A DNA stretch of 64,000 nucleotides, from assembly GCA_021818585.1 (NCBI GenBank), contig JAKATU010000085.1, forward strand, positions 1 to 64,000, given 5' to 3'. Numbering within the stretch: position 1 is the stretch's first letter; each line of letters begins with the position of its first letter. Below, one piece after another: positions 37,792-47,435 of this stretch. The notes under the pieces were generated by a model that searched no databases, was not told where the DNA came from, and worked only from the letters and a program-made list of their open reading frames with translations. The stretch is from Acidobacteriota bacterium. Its GTDB lineage: Bacteria; Acidobacteriota; Terriglobia; Terriglobales; Acidobacteriaceae. The position numbers and the translations under genes are program-made.

Positions 37792-39129
37792 ATGGTGCAA
37801 CCTGGCAACCCTGATTCGGAGCCGCCCCAAGCTCAATCATTCAGCAAATACATGAGAAATCCGCTGAAGCGCTTCAAAGAGAGCCACCTTGCCAAAGACA
37901 CGAGCTGGGTGATGGCCGGTCAAGGGATGCGATTTATCCTCCAGGCCGGATATTTCGTCTTGCTGGCGCGCGTGCTTGGGGCGGAGCAATTCGGCGTTTT
38001 CGCGGGGGCATCCGCGTTCGTAGCTCTGGCAACGCCCTTCAGTTCGCTAGGCGCACATATGCTGTTCATGCGGTATGTAAAAGCCGACCCAAGGCAATTC
38101 TCTCGATACTGGGGAAATATTCTGCTTTCTGCCGTTGCCGCGAATGTAGTTCTGGTAACAGCCCTCTGGGCGGCGGCGGCTCATTTTCTAAGTCCTGCTA
38201 GCGCGGCCGTGATCATACCGGTAGCGCTGGCCAACTGCCTGCTGGGTCAGTTAATCCAAGGCGTAGTAGTAGTTTTTCAGACCTACCTGATGATGCGCAT
38301 CATGGCGCTCTGGAGCTCAATGCTAAACGCCCTGCGGTTTATAGCGGCTGCGGTCATGATGATGCTGCTGCATCATGCGACGGCCAACCAATGGGCATGG
38401 GTCTCCGCGTTGCTGGCCCTCGTTGTCTCCATTTTTGCCATTGCAGCGGTAATCGAGCAGTTTGGACGGCCAAAGCTGGAACCGCGACTCCTGATCACCA
38501 GCGTGGGCGAGGGACTCCTGTACTCCATGTCCGGCTCATCCGCGTCTGCATACAACGATCTAGACAAGACCTTGCTGAGCCACTACCGGATGAATGTCGC
38601 CAATGGACTGTACACCGCGGCCTATCGAATCATCGATGTCGTGACCATCCCGGTCTCGTCATTGGAGTCGGCATCCCTGCCACGGTTCTTCGAGATGACC
38701 AAGGAGAACGTTTCTGCGGCAGTCGGTCTCGCGTGGCGGGTCCTCGGTCGTGCGACCATTTTCGGTGCCGGCGCCGGGCTCATCGCATTTCTCTGCGCTC
38801 CACTAATCCCCATTTTGCTGGGGCACGCATTCGCCCAGAGTGCCCTTATCCTCAGGTGGCTAAGTCTCATACCAGTCTTTCGTGCTGTACATCAAATCAC
38901 CGGTGCCGCCCTCACAGGAACCGGCCATCAGTCCTATCGCACCTGCGCACAAATTGCAGTCACTCTTCTCAACCTGGGCTTGAATCTCATCTGGATACCC
39001 GCCTATGGGTGGCACGGAGCAGCATGGGCGAGCCTGATTACGGATGCCACCCTGGGCGCACTTTGTTGGTCAACGCTGGCCTGGATAGGACATCACGCAA
39101 ACAAGCACAGTTGTGGATCGATAACTTGA
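37792..39129 (+). CDS. Wzx-type polysaccharide flippase
   Basis: The 445-aa protein belongs to the MOP/MATE-like oligosaccharide flippases. After a cytosolic N-terminus comes DTSWVMAGQGMRFILQAGYF, then LLARVLGAEQFGVFAGASAF and about 12 membrane segments with little charge. It would move undecaprenyl-linked repeat units across the inner membrane to the Wzy-like polymerase. GAGG and AGAAG lie upstream of the ATG; an in-frame ATG at 37852 is an alternative. Confidence 0.8.
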   Translation: MVQPGNPDSEPPQAQSFSKYMRNPLKRFKESHLAKDTSWVMAGQGMRFILQAGYFVLLARVLGAEQFGVFAGASAFVALATPFSSLGAHMLFMRYVKADPRQFSRYWGNILLSAVAANVVLVTALWAAAAHFLSPASAAVIIPVALANCLLGQLIQGVVVVFQTYLMMRIMALWSSMLNALRFIAAAVMMMLLHHATANQWAWVSALLALVVSIFAIAAVIEQFGRPKLEPRLLITSVGEGLLYSMSGSSASAYNDLDKTLLSHYRMNVANGLYTAAYRIIDVVTIPVSSLESASLPRFFEMTKENVSAAVGLAWRVLGRATIFGAGAGLIAFLCAPLIPILLGHAFAQSALILRWLSLIPVFRAVHQITGAALTGTGHQSYRTCAQIAVTLLNLGLNLIWIPAYGWHGAAWASLITDATLGALCWSTLAWIGHHANKHSCGSIT

Positions 39130-39287
39130 CACAGGTGAGTTTCAAAAAAGTAAGATCGCTATAAGCCAAGAATCTTAAGCTGATATCCTGAAGAAAATTC
39201 TCGGATTTGCCTCTTCCGCTCATCATCCCAGTTGCACAATAACCACACGCGGAAATCAAAATTCGTAAATCCGAAAAGCGCTCCCTC

Positions 39288-40445
39288 ATGAAAATTTTGC
39301 TGGTTTCGCACTCTTGGAACAATCCCAATGCAGGCGCCTCGCGAGTCTACCACCAGTTAAACGAGAGCCTGCAAAATCGTGGACATGAAGTCCGATGTCT
39401 TCACCGTGACGATGTTTCCATCCCATGGCCGATGGAGCCTGTGGCGTCGCGGTTGTGGCTGCCCGCCAGCATCAGCCGCCGCGCTTCCCGGGAATCCCTG
39501 CAGTCTTTCGACATAATCATGGCTTCCAACGGAATGCTGCATCCGCTGTTTCGCCGGCTGAAAAGGAAGGAATCGGCGACGCTTCTCGTCAACCATGTGC
39601 ACGGGCTCAGCTTTTTTGACTATCAGGCGACGGTTACCGAGAGGATGAGGGGGAATACCTCCAAAACTTTCGTTCATCGTTGGGTTACGGGAGCGTTGCC
39701 GACTCGGTGGGATGATTTAGGAAGCCGCGCTGCCGACTTGACTATCGTCCAGAACGACAGAGATTTCGACTTTCTGGCCGCGCACGGGATAGACCCCATC
39801 GTCAAGATTCCTCTCGCAGTTCATCCAAGGATCGCACAAGCAGCAGAATCAAGCCCCGATCCCAGCACTCGCCCCCCCATGCGACTGCTTTGGTTCGGCT
39901 CTTGGGTATCACGCAAAGGCGCCCATTATCTGCCTCGCGCCTTCGAACTGATCGTAGACCGACGTTCCGATGCACATCTGACGATTGGAGGCACCGGGCT
40001 CCCTGCCGAACGGCTGAGAAAATACTTCAAGCCTTCCCTATGGTCCCGCATAGACTTCCTTCCCAGGATCTCGGTCGAAGAGCAAATCGCACTCTTTGGA
40101 CGCAGCTCCATCTTTCTGTTTCCCTCCATTTCCGAAGGATTCGGCTACGCCATACTAGAGGCAATGAACCTCGGGCTTGCCGTTGTCACCACACAGACAG
40201 GGATGGGAAGCGACTATCTGCGGGATGGTGAAACTGCCTCGATTGTCCCCTTTGCATCATCGCTCCATCTTGCCAATGCTGTGATACGGCTGATTGAGGA
40301 TTCCCATCTTAGATCCTCCATCGCAAAGAATGGGCAGACACTGTCAGCCAACTTCCATATCCAGCAATTTGCGGACGAGTACGCCGCCGCCTTCGAATAT
40401 CATTTAAACCGGAAAAGGAATGGAACCTCTCGAGTCCGTCTCTAA
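39288..40445 (+). CDS. GT4 glycosyltransferase
   Basis: The 385-aa GT-B protein starts KILLVSHSWNNPNAGASRVY and contains LLWFGSWVSRKGAHYLPRAF in the second Rossmann domain and LFPSISEGFGYAILEAMNLG, the EX7E donor motif. It is the last gene of the polysaccharide island before the tRNA gene. Specific sugar unknown. Confidence 0.82.
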   Translation: MKILLVSHSWNNPNAGASRVYHQLNESLQNRGHEVRCLHRDDVSIPWPMEPVASRLWLPASISRRASRESLQSFDIIMASNGMLHPLFRRLKRKESATLLVNHVHGLSFFDYQATVTERMRGNTSKTFVHRWVTGALPTRWDDLGSRAADLTIVQNDRDFDFLAAHGIDPIVKIPLAVHPRIAQAAESSPDPSTRPPMRLLWFGSWVSRKGAHYLPRAFELIVDRRSDAHLTIGGTGLPAERLRKYFKPSLWSRIDFLPRISVEEQIALFGRSSIFLFPSISEGFGYAILEAMNLGLAVVTTQTGMGSDYLRDGETASIVPFASSLHLANAVIRLIEDSHLRSSIAKNGQTLSANFHIQQFADEYAAAFEYHLNRKRNGTSRVRL

Positions 40446-41126
40446 CAAAACCTGTCATCGCAAAGTGCATTTGCTTCTTTGAAAGCTAACAGCAAGTCAA
40501 CATGCTTCTCCCCGATCACCAACCGCGAGTGCTGGTCGCGTCAAAAGTGCTTCGCTGAGAGAACGCGGACGAGTGGAACCGGCAAAGCAGCCGGTAGTCC
40601 CATCGCATCATGCCCCTCCCCGCGAAAGCCATGGAGAACCAGCGGGATCGAAGCCGAACGTACCCAACAAGATAGCCTGCACGCTCCGCCTGAATGCCTG
40701 ACCATCGTCGACTGTATAAGCAGGAAGATCAAAGACTTGAAGACCAATTCGCATCAATTCGAGTTCACTCCATCCATCACCTGATGGAAGATATCGAGAT
40801 CATCGGCGCGACAGTCAGGAGGTAAAGCATAAAGCTGGCGCGACTTGCGTCATCCCCTCATTTGAACTCGGGCTAAGTTCCAGGCTTCAGACGCACGCAC
40901 CATGACAGGGATCGGTCACCTCTCATGAGGGATGCGTTAGCCGGATCTCCATCAAAAAGGGTAAAGTGCGGAGCCAGCAGAATCCGTCGCGAAGAGCCAC
41001 GCAGCCACACCTTGATGAAACACTACGGGCTAGTAGTAGATGGAACTCAAAAAAATTCTCATTGCTGCCTTTATTTGGCGCGTCCTTTTGGGGCAATACG
41101 CTTGAAACAGAATGATAAGTTTTCAA
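40446..41126. other. Non-coding stretch at the right end of the polysaccharide island
   Basis: About 680 nt with only short frames, none recognisable. A frame over the tRNA (reading VDAVGIEPTTCRLR) is the familiar spurious translation of a tRNA-Lys gene. The stretch may be decayed mobile DNA beside the tRNA, but I see no intact integrase or att repeat. Confidence 0.4.
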
Positions 41127-41202
41127 TGGTGGACGCGGTAGGAATCGAACCTACAACCTGTCGATTAAGAGTCGAATGCTCTGCCAGTTGAGCTACGCGT
41201 CC
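41127..41202 (-). tRNA. tRNA-Lys (CTT anticodon)
   Basis: The minus strand reads GGACGCGTAGCTCAACTGGC at the 5' end, with an anticodon loop CTCTTAA (anticodon CTT), T-loop GGTTCGATTCC and acceptor end CGCGTCC followed by encoded ACCA. The acceptor arms pair GGACGCG with CGCGTCC. It borders the polysaccharide island, a common integration position. Confidence 0.95.
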
Positions 41203-41297
41203 ACTTTGGCTGCGGAGAGACCGCAAAGGACCGGGCGAAGGACTCACCCAACACTGTTATAACACAACTCGCAGGCTCTGCCCGCATTCCATGTCTC

Positions 41298-42998
41298 TTA
41301 GAATGTGAACGAAACGCCGCCCTCCACCGAGCGGCTCACCTGCGCAAAATACAGCGTCGTGCCGTCGCTGCTCAGGAAGGGACGATATCCCTCCGCCAGC
41401 AGATTCCGCACCGCCACCATCGCCTGCATTCCGTTCGGCAGCATGTGCCCGCAGCGGATCGGCTGCTTCACAAACACGCTCAAATACGGCCCCGGAGCTG
41501 ACGCATCAAACGCCGCCACCTGGGTCAGCGTTCCGCCCCCCTGCCAGCTGTAACCCACACGCCACTGCGTCCCGGCATTCACCAGTTTGCCCGTCGCCGA
41601 AATCGCCACCATCTCAGACTCGCGCGGCGCCACAGCATGCAGTTGCTCCGCCATGGACGCGGCACCACCGTCGCCCGTATAGGCCAGCGCGTTCCCAGTC
41701 GCCACATTCAGTGTCATCCACATGTTCTGGAAGACCCGGTTGCTGAACTCCGCCATCATTCCAGTCGACGAAAAATCCTGCCCGGCCGCGCTCATCATCT
41801 GCGTCATCGGGTCATACAGCACATCGCCAGAGCTCAAGTCCGCCGCTGCCATTGCCCCGCCGCCACTCACCACCGGGTTCATCATGTGGTCGTGGTACAC
41901 GCTCACGCTCATGTGCCCGTGCCGACCCACCGGGTGGCTGATCTCCACCGCCTGGTGCAGTCCGTGCTCTGACACCAGCCGCCCGTTAGACTCCGATGCC
42001 ATCGACGCCAGATCCGTATACCTGTCCAGCTCGCCGGCTCGCTGCACATCCGGGCTGGTCGCCAGCGAATACGAAATCCGCGTCGCGCCATTCTGCACGG
42101 TGAACGAAGCAAATGGATAGTTCGCAACCATCGTGCTCATCCCGCGCAGGCCCAGAATCTCGTCGCCCACCTGGGCTTCCACGCCCGGCATCAGGCTCAT
42201 TGTCTCGGCGCTGCGCAGCGCAAACGCGCTCAGCCCGCTTGCTCCCGGTCCGGTCGCAATCTCCGGGTGATCCTCAACTACGCCCACCGACCGGAACGCA
42301 TTATCGAAAGCAGCCCGACTTTCATATCCCGCCACCATGCGGAAGGATGGGTTCGCAAACTGCGCCGGATCAGCCAGATTCGCCCGCAGCACCACGCCCC
42401 GCGAACCCTCCCCGCTGTGCGCGATTTCAATCTCCTGGTGCAGCCCGCCATTGCCAAAGCTGCCGCTGCCGTCCCGAATCGCCACACGCGCTTCCAATGA
42501 GCGGTGCCCCTGACCGTCCGCCACCACCACCAGCGGCCCGTTCTGCAGCATCCGCAGCAGCGGACGATTCGCCGAAAGCCGCAGCGTCCAGTTCCAGTCG
42601 TCCGGCGGCTCGCCTTTTGACCTCGGCTGCGCTGGCAGCCAGCGAAACGCCTCGTAGACCGTATTCAAGGTCATGTTCACGACCATGCGGGTGGCGCCTT
42701 CCATCTGCACCCGCTCTCGCAGCGTCGGCAAAAAAAGCGCGCTCGACGCCTTCAGGTCGTAAACACCCTTTTTTATATGTCGGAATTCGTAGTGGCCATG
42801 CCCGTCCGTGGCGGTTTCCGCTACCACGGTGAAGTCAGGCTTCATCAGCTCGACTATTGCGCCAGTTTCAGCCACCCCGCTGCTGTTCCGCACCACGCCG
42901 GTCACACTGCCAGTCGCCGAGGCAGCGCGCACCTGTGCGCTGGTGGACACTGCCAACAGAATCAGCGCGGTTCCGGGAATGAACAAACGTCGAATCAC
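41298..42998 (-). CDS. Exported carboxypeptidase-regulatory-like protein with barrel-like C-terminus
   Basis: The 566-aa protein has a signal peptide (RRLFIPGTALILLAVSTSA) and an N-terminal carboxypeptidase-regulatory-like Ig-type domain (GSVTGVVRNSSGVAETGAIV to YEFRHIKKGVYDLKASS). The rest is alternating hydrophobic/polar beta-strand sequence, and the last residues (VEGGVSFTF) end in Phe as in outer-membrane barrels. It resembles the TonB-dependent-like OAR proteins of Acidobacteria but is shorter and lacks an obvious plug. Function unknown. Confidence 0.65.
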   Translation of the reverse strand: MIRRLFIPGTALILLAVSTSAQVRAASATGSVTGVVRNSSGVAETGAIVELMKPDFTVVAETATDGHGHYEFRHIKKGVYDLKASSALFLPTLRERVQMEGATRMVVNMTLNTVYEAFRWLPAQPRSKGEPPDDWNWTLRLSANRPLLRMLQNGPLVVVADGQGHRSLEARVAIRDGSGSFGNGGLHQEIEIAHSGEGSRGVVLRANLADPAQFANPSFRMVAGYESRAAFDNAFRSVGVVEDHPEIATGPGASGLSAFALRSAETMSLMPGVEAQVGDEILGLRGMSTMVANYPFASFTVQNGATRISYSLATSPDVQRAGELDRYTDLASMASESNGRLVSEHGLHQAVEISHPVGRHGHMSVSVYHDHMMNPVVSGGGAMAAADLSSGDVLYDPMTQMMSAAGQDFSSTGMMAEFSNRVFQNMWMTLNVATGNALAYTGDGGAASMAEQLHAVAPRESEMVAISATGKLVNAGTQWRVGYSWQGGGTLTQVAAFDASAPGPYLSVFVKQPIRCGHMLPNGMQAMVAVRNLLAEGYRPFLSSDGTTLYFAQVSRSVEGGVSFTF

Positions 42999-43090
42999 GA
43001 ATCAGTTCAGTTTGCTGTCTGGCCCAGACGCCATCTCCTAAATAAGGAGCGGCCGGAAGCTCTTGAGCGGCTTCCTGGCCGGTGTGCTGC

Positions 43091-44842
43091 TTAGTCTACG
43101 ACAAATGGTGCGCTTTGGGCGATATTCTGCCCGGAAATCGCGTCGTGAATTTTTATCCTCACCGTATATTTGCCCGGCTGCAGGCTGCCCAAAGGCAGCT
43201 TCTTCTCAATCGTCAGCTGGTCTGCATCCGCCGCAATCGACGTGGAATCCTGCGTTGTATCCAGCAAAGTCTTATGGTCCTGGTCGTTGATGATCTGGTA
43301 CTCGATCGTCGCGTCATTACGCTTCGTCTTCTCATTCACGCCAAGGTTGTACACCTGCATCCAGAAGTTCAGGCTCTGTCCGCGCTTGAAACTTGCCGGC
43401 GTCGCCTCGCTCTGCATCACCCGCGGCCAAAGCAGCGTATCGCCCAGCGTAAAGCGCCCCGAACCAATGTTCTTGTCCGGAACCCGCTCCATCTTGCTCG
43501 CCAGGATCAGAGACGATGTCGAAAGGCTGTTGTCGTTGTATTGCGGAACCGTGATCGCCTGCGCCCACGTTCCCACATGGTTCGGGTTATTCACGTCCTT
43601 GATCGCGAGATCGATACGATACCGCCCCGGCTTCAGCGGCAGAGCCTTCCAGTACAGAGAAGCTTGATCGGCCGTCTGCGAAAGCAACTCCGCCGGCTGC
43701 TCTACCTCGACCGTATCTTCAAACGAGGTCACAACCTGGTCGGTGATCGTCGTCACGCGTCCGTAAATGTCCACCACACCCTTTGAGACCCCATCCTGCG
43801 TCTTAAAGGTGATGTCCTTCTGCTTGATCTGCAGCGTAATGGGCACCAGTACCGCGTTCTGGCCAATCCGTACAAAATCCGTCTGCACGTCGAACGGGAA
43901 AAACGGCCCGGTCAGCAGCTTGTGGCTTGTAACAAAACTCTCCAGATCCTTGAACTTGATCTGCGGCGGCGCCTCCAGCTTCGCAAACTGCTCCAGCCGA
44001 TCGAACTCTTTACTTTGCTCCTCGGCGGAATCCGGACCCGGGCCAAGATCCTCCAGCCCGCCATTAAACCGATCCTTTTTCTGCGCCATGCCCATCTGCT
44101 CGTACAGCGTCTGGCCCGCGCCTGGAACGTGCAGCAGCGCATCCTTTGCCGAGCGGTCAATCGTCATCTGGTAGTCGCCGCACATGCACTGGTCCACGAA
44201 CTCAATCTTCACGTTCTCGCCAATGCCCGGAATATACCGGTAATGCCAGTCTGTAAAGGGATACGTATCCGTCTGGCCCCCACCCTGAGATATCGGGCGG
44301 TTGTACATGCCGCCGCTCGGGTGATCATCAATACTCGTCGGCGGACCGTACTTGATGTAAATCATGCCGCGATCCGTCTCCCAGCCCGGCTCGCCATCGG
44401 AAAAGTGCTGGTTCGCATAAGCAATCCGGCGATAAATCTCTTCGCGGTAGCTGTTGTAGGGCGAATCCGGATTTGGATTCCGCCGCCGCCAGAAGTTCTC
44501 GATGAACGCATCGCGCTCTTCATCGTTGGTCAGGCTCAGGAATGCGCGACGCTCCTTGTCCGTGATAATCCAGCGCACCGTCTCGTTCAGCCACTTCTTG
44601 TAGGGCCCCTTCAACTCGTTCCGGTAAGCCTTCTCCTGCTTGCGGACAAGCCACGCCGGACGCTTCCGCTTCAGCGGATTCTGGTCCTGGCTGGCGCTGC
44701 TGTTCTGGTCCTTTGAGTTGTCCTGTGCGGACTGGGCCTGTTGATCGTGTGACTTTGCTGACGGCTGCGCGTACAAACTGGGCGTAGCGCCCACCCCGGC
44801 CAGCAGAAATACCAGGATCAAGCGAATGCGGGACTGCGACAT
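43091..44842 (-). CDS. GWxTD-domain protein
   Basis: The 583-aa protein has a signal peptide (SRIRLILVFLLAGVGATPSL) and the GWxTD domain: FWRRRNPNPDSPYNSYREEI followed by FSDGEPGWETDRGMIYIKYG, with the GWETD signature. The C-terminal half is beta-rich (LPLGSLQPGKYTVRIKIHDA near the end). GWxTD proteins are frequent in Acidobacteria and Bacteroidetes; their role is not established. AGGAG lies about 12 nt before the ATG at 44842. It is the upstream neighbour of the regulatory-like protein on the same strand. Confidence 0.85.
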   Translation of the reverse strand: MSQSRIRLILVFLLAGVGATPSLYAQPSAKSHDQQAQSAQDNSKDQNSSASQDQNPLKRKRPAWLVRKQEKAYRNELKGPYKKWLNETVRWIITDKERRAFLSLTNDEERDAFIENFWRRRNPNPDSPYNSYREEIYRRIAYANQHFSDGEPGWETDRGMIYIKYGPPTSIDDHPSGGMYNRPISQGGGQTDTYPFTDWHYRYIPGIGENVKIEFVDQCMCGDYQMTIDRSAKDALLHVPGAGQTLYEQMGMAQKKDRFNGGLEDLGPGPDSAEEQSKEFDRLEQFAKLEAPPQIKFKDLESFVTSHKLLTGPFFPFDVQTDFVRIGQNAVLVPITLQIKQKDITFKTQDGVSKGVVDIYGRVTTITDQVVTSFEDTVEVEQPAELLSQTADQASLYWKALPLKPGRYRIDLAIKDVNNPNHVGTWAQAITVPQYNDNSLSTSSLILASKMERVPDKNIGSGRFTLGDTLLWPRVMQSEATPASFKRGQSLNFWMQVYNLGVNEKTKRNDATIEYQIINDQDHKTLLDTTQDSTSIAADADQLTIEKKLPLGSLQPGKYTVRIKIHDAISGQNIAQSAPFVVD

Positions 44843-45080
44843 AAAACTACTGCTCCTCAACGATGAAACTATTGTACGAGCCGATCTCTGGCGACTTCAA
44901 GAAAATGCGTTTGCTCATTCCAGGATTTGTTCGCCGAATCTTCGTGCTTTCGTTGCTATCATGAAGATAACTTCGAACTAATTCGCCTGCGCACCCATGG
45001 AACTTTTGCGCCGGGCCTTTCGTAATGGAAGCATAACCGGGCGCCGCAGCCCCTCTGTGCCGAACATCGCGGCAGGAAAG

Positions 45081-46445
45081 ATGCGAATGAAAAAAGTTCT
45101 TATCGCAGTAGCTGTCATTCTTGTTCTGGGTGCTGTCGTGGGCCTCACCATCTGGCGCGCACGCTCCGGCTACACCAAGGTACTCACCGCAAAAGTCGTT
45201 CGGGAAAATCTCGTCTCCACCGTCAGCGCCACCGGCCAGATCAAGCCCAAGGAATACGTCAACCTGGGCGCCACCGCCTTCGGCCGCATCACCCATCTGT
45301 ACGTCAAAGAGGGTGAAAAGGTCCACAAGGGCGAAGTCGTCGCGACCATCGAAAATGTCCAGCAAAGCGCCAACGTACTCGGACAAAAGGCCGCCATCCT
45401 TGCCGCCAGAAGAAATATCGCCGCCGATGTTGCCGCCGAGCACACCGCGCAGGCCAACATCGCCCACGCCAAAGCCCAGCTCAGCCAGGCTCGCTCGCAA
45501 TGGCTTCGCGCCAAGGCCCTCTACAAAGCCCAGGTCATGTCCCGCCAGGACTATGACACCGACAAGGCCACCTACCTGACCGACGTCGCCTCAGTGCAGC
45601 AGGCCATGGACCAGCTCACGCAGGACAAGGCGCAGACCGCCGCCGCCCAAGCACAGCTCATCACCCAGCAGGCCACGCTCAAAGCCAATGAGGACCTGCT
45701 CAGCAAGACCGTCGCCGTCGCGCCCTTTAACGGCGTCGTCACCAACCTGCCCGTCCGCGTCGGAGAAACCGTCGTCGAAGGCATTCAGAACTCGCAGGGT
45801 TCCACACTCATGACCATCGCCAACATGGCCTCCATCACCGCCGAGGTCATGGTCGACGAAGACGACATCGTCAATGTCGCCATGGGGCAGCCCGTCACTG
45901 TCTCCGTGGACGCCCTCCCCAATCAAACCTTTAAGGGAACTGTCACTGAAGTCGGCGATCAGGCCCTCCTGCGCTCCACCGGCGTCTCCACCAGCCAGTC
46001 CACCGCCGCCACCAACGAGGCCAAGGACTTCAAGGTCGTGGTCACCCTCATGGACCCCTCGCACAAGCTCAAGCCGGGGCTCTCCTGTACCGCCAAGATC
46101 ACCACCGCGACTGCCAATAACTCCATCTCCATACCCATTCAGGCGCTCACCTTGCGCACGCCGGATAGCCTCAAGAAAGAATCCGCCTCGGCCATCGCCG
46201 CCGCCTCCGCCAAAGAAAAGGCCGAACAGGGCGTCTTCGTCGTCAGCCAGACCGGAAAACCCCGCGTCCACTTCGTCAAGGTGAACACCGGCATCACCGG
46301 CGCCACCCATATCCAGGTGCTCAGCGGACTCAAGCCCGGACAGGAAATTGTCATCGGCCCCTACAGCATCCTGCGCACCCTAAAGAACGGCGCGCTCATC
46401 AAACGTGAGAAGACGGGCCTCGGCAGCAACCAGAGCTCCATCTAG
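45081..46445 (+). CDS. HlyD/MacA-type periplasmic adaptor of an efflux transporter
   Basis: The 454-aa protein has an N-terminal membrane anchor ([20 protein letters not shown]) and a lipoyl-like hairpin ([20 protein letters not shown], then [20 protein letters not shown]). A coiled-coil with [13 protein letters not shown]-like heptads and a second half-motif ([20 protein letters not shown]) follow, as in membrane-fusion proteins of MacAB-like or RND systems. The ABC ATPase gene lies 50 nt downstream. AGGAAAG precedes the ATGs at 45081 and 45087. The cargo is unknown. Confidence 0.85.
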   Translation: MRMKKVLIAVAVILVLGAVVGLTIWRARSGYTKVLTAKVVRENLVSTVSATGQIKPKEYVNLGATAFGRITHLYVKEGEKVHKGEVVATIENVQQSANVLGQKAAILAARRNIAADVAAEHTAQANIAHAKAQLSQARSQWLRAKALYKAQVMSRQDYDTDKATYLTDVASVQQAMDQLTQDKAQTAAAQAQLITQQATLKANEDLLSKTVAVAPFNGVVTNLPVRVGETVVEGIQNSQGSTLMTIANMASITAEVMVDEDDIVNVAMGQPVTVSVDALPNQTFKGTVTEVGDQALLRSTGVSTSQSTAATNEAKDFKVVVTLMDPSHKLKPGLSCTAKITTATANNSISIPIQALTLRTPDSLKKESASAIAAASAKEKAEQGVFVVSQTGKPRVHFVKVNTGITGATHIQVLSGLKPGQEIVIGPYSILRTLKNGALIKREKTGLGSNQSSI

Positions 46446-46495
46446 CGCCTGTCACCGAATCACCCACTCCCGGCTACGGCCGGCAGGAGCAAATC

Positions 46496-47254
46496 ATGGC
46501 AACCAAATTCGATGTCGCGACCGCTCCCACCCCCTCGCAGGGTCCCGGCTCCGAAGACGTCATCGTCGTCGATAATCTCTGGAAGACCTACGACATGGGC
46601 TCCGAGCAGCAGGTTCACGCCCTCCAGGGCGTATCCCTCCGCATTCGCCATAACGAGTACGTCGCCATCATGGGCCCCTCCGGCTCGGGCAAGTCCACCC
46701 TCATGAACCTCATCGGGTGCCTCGACACGCCCAGCCAGGGCAACTACTGGCTCAACGGCCACCTCGTCAGCGAACTCAATGATGACGAACTCGCCCGCAT
46801 CCGCAACAAGGAAATCGGCTTCGTCTTCCAGACCTTCAACCTGCTGGCCCGCGCCACCGCGCTCCACAACGTCGAGCTGCCGCTCATCTATAACGGCACG
46901 CCCGCCCACGAGCGCATCGAGCGCGCCACCCAGGCGCTCATCGCCGTCAACCTCGGCACCCGCACCCACCACAAGCCCAACGAGCTCTCCGGTGGTCAGC
47001 GCCAGCGCGTCGCCATAGCCCGCGCCCTCATCAACGATCCCTCCATCATCCTCGCCGACGAGCCCACCGGAAACCTCGACTCCAAAACCGGCGTCGAAAT
47101 CATGGCCCTCTTTGACGAGCTCCACCGCAAGGGCAACACCATCGTCCTCGTCACCCACGAGCCCGACATCGCCGAATACGCGCACCGCATCGTCCACATC
47201 CGCGACGGCAAAATCTTCTCCGACGAACCCTCCGGACGAGTCCGCCAGGCCTAA
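46496..47254 (+). CDS. ABC transporter ATP-binding protein, MacB/LolD-type
   Basis: A 252-aa ATPase with Walker [10 protein letters not shown] (residues 60-68), Q-loop [20 protein letters not shown], signature [15 protein letters not shown], Walker [13 protein letters not shown], and H-loop [15 protein letters not shown]. It matches the nucleotide-binding domain of MacB-like exporters and LolD. It follows the adaptor gene and is probably cotranscribed. No FtsX-like permease follows within this window: the next gene is unrelated, so the permease must be encoded elsewhere. Confidence 0.9.
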   Translation: MATKFDVATAPTPSQGPGSEDVIVVDNLWKTYDMGSEQQVHALQGVSLRIRHNEYVAIMGPSGSGKSTLMNLIGCLDTPSQGNYWLNGHLVSELNDDELARIRNKEIGFVFQTFNLLARATALHNVELPLIYNGTPAHERIERATQALIAVNLGTRTHHKPNELSGGQRQRVAIARALINDPSIILADEPTGNLDSKTGVEIMALFDELHRKGNTIVLVTHEPDIAEYAHRIVHIRDGKIFSDEPSGRVRQA

Positions 47255-47257
47255 ACC

Positions 47258-47409
47258 AAGTTGTCAGTTGCCAGTCCTCAGTTTTCAGTCTTTAGTTTTG
47301 AGGGGTCAGCTCGTTGTTGACAGGGTCTCAGGCAATGCCTGAGATCGCTTTGACAATTGACAACTGGGAAATGAAAACTGACAACTGGGGACTAACAACT
47401 GGCAACTGG
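47258..47409. repeat. Two inverted heptamer arrays around a palindrome
   Basis: The left array reads in 7-nt steps: CAGTTGC, CAGTCCT, CAGTTTT, CAGTCTT, TAGTTTT. The right array (about 47352-47409) reads GACAACT, GGGAAAT, GAAAACT, GACAACT, GGGGACT, AACAACT, GGCAACT, the inverse orientation. Between them is the palindrome CTCAGGCA-A-TGCCTGAG (47327-47343). Function unknown; it separates the ABC ATPase from the next gene. Confidence 0.75.
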
Positions 47410-47435
47410 CGATAAACTAACCCTACTTTCGCATT

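Noticed and set aside
40925-41191. 88-aa frame ending VDAVGIEPTTCRLRVECSAS
   Set aside because: It reads across the tRNA-Lys gene; the VGIEPTTCRLR string is a common spurious tRNA translation.
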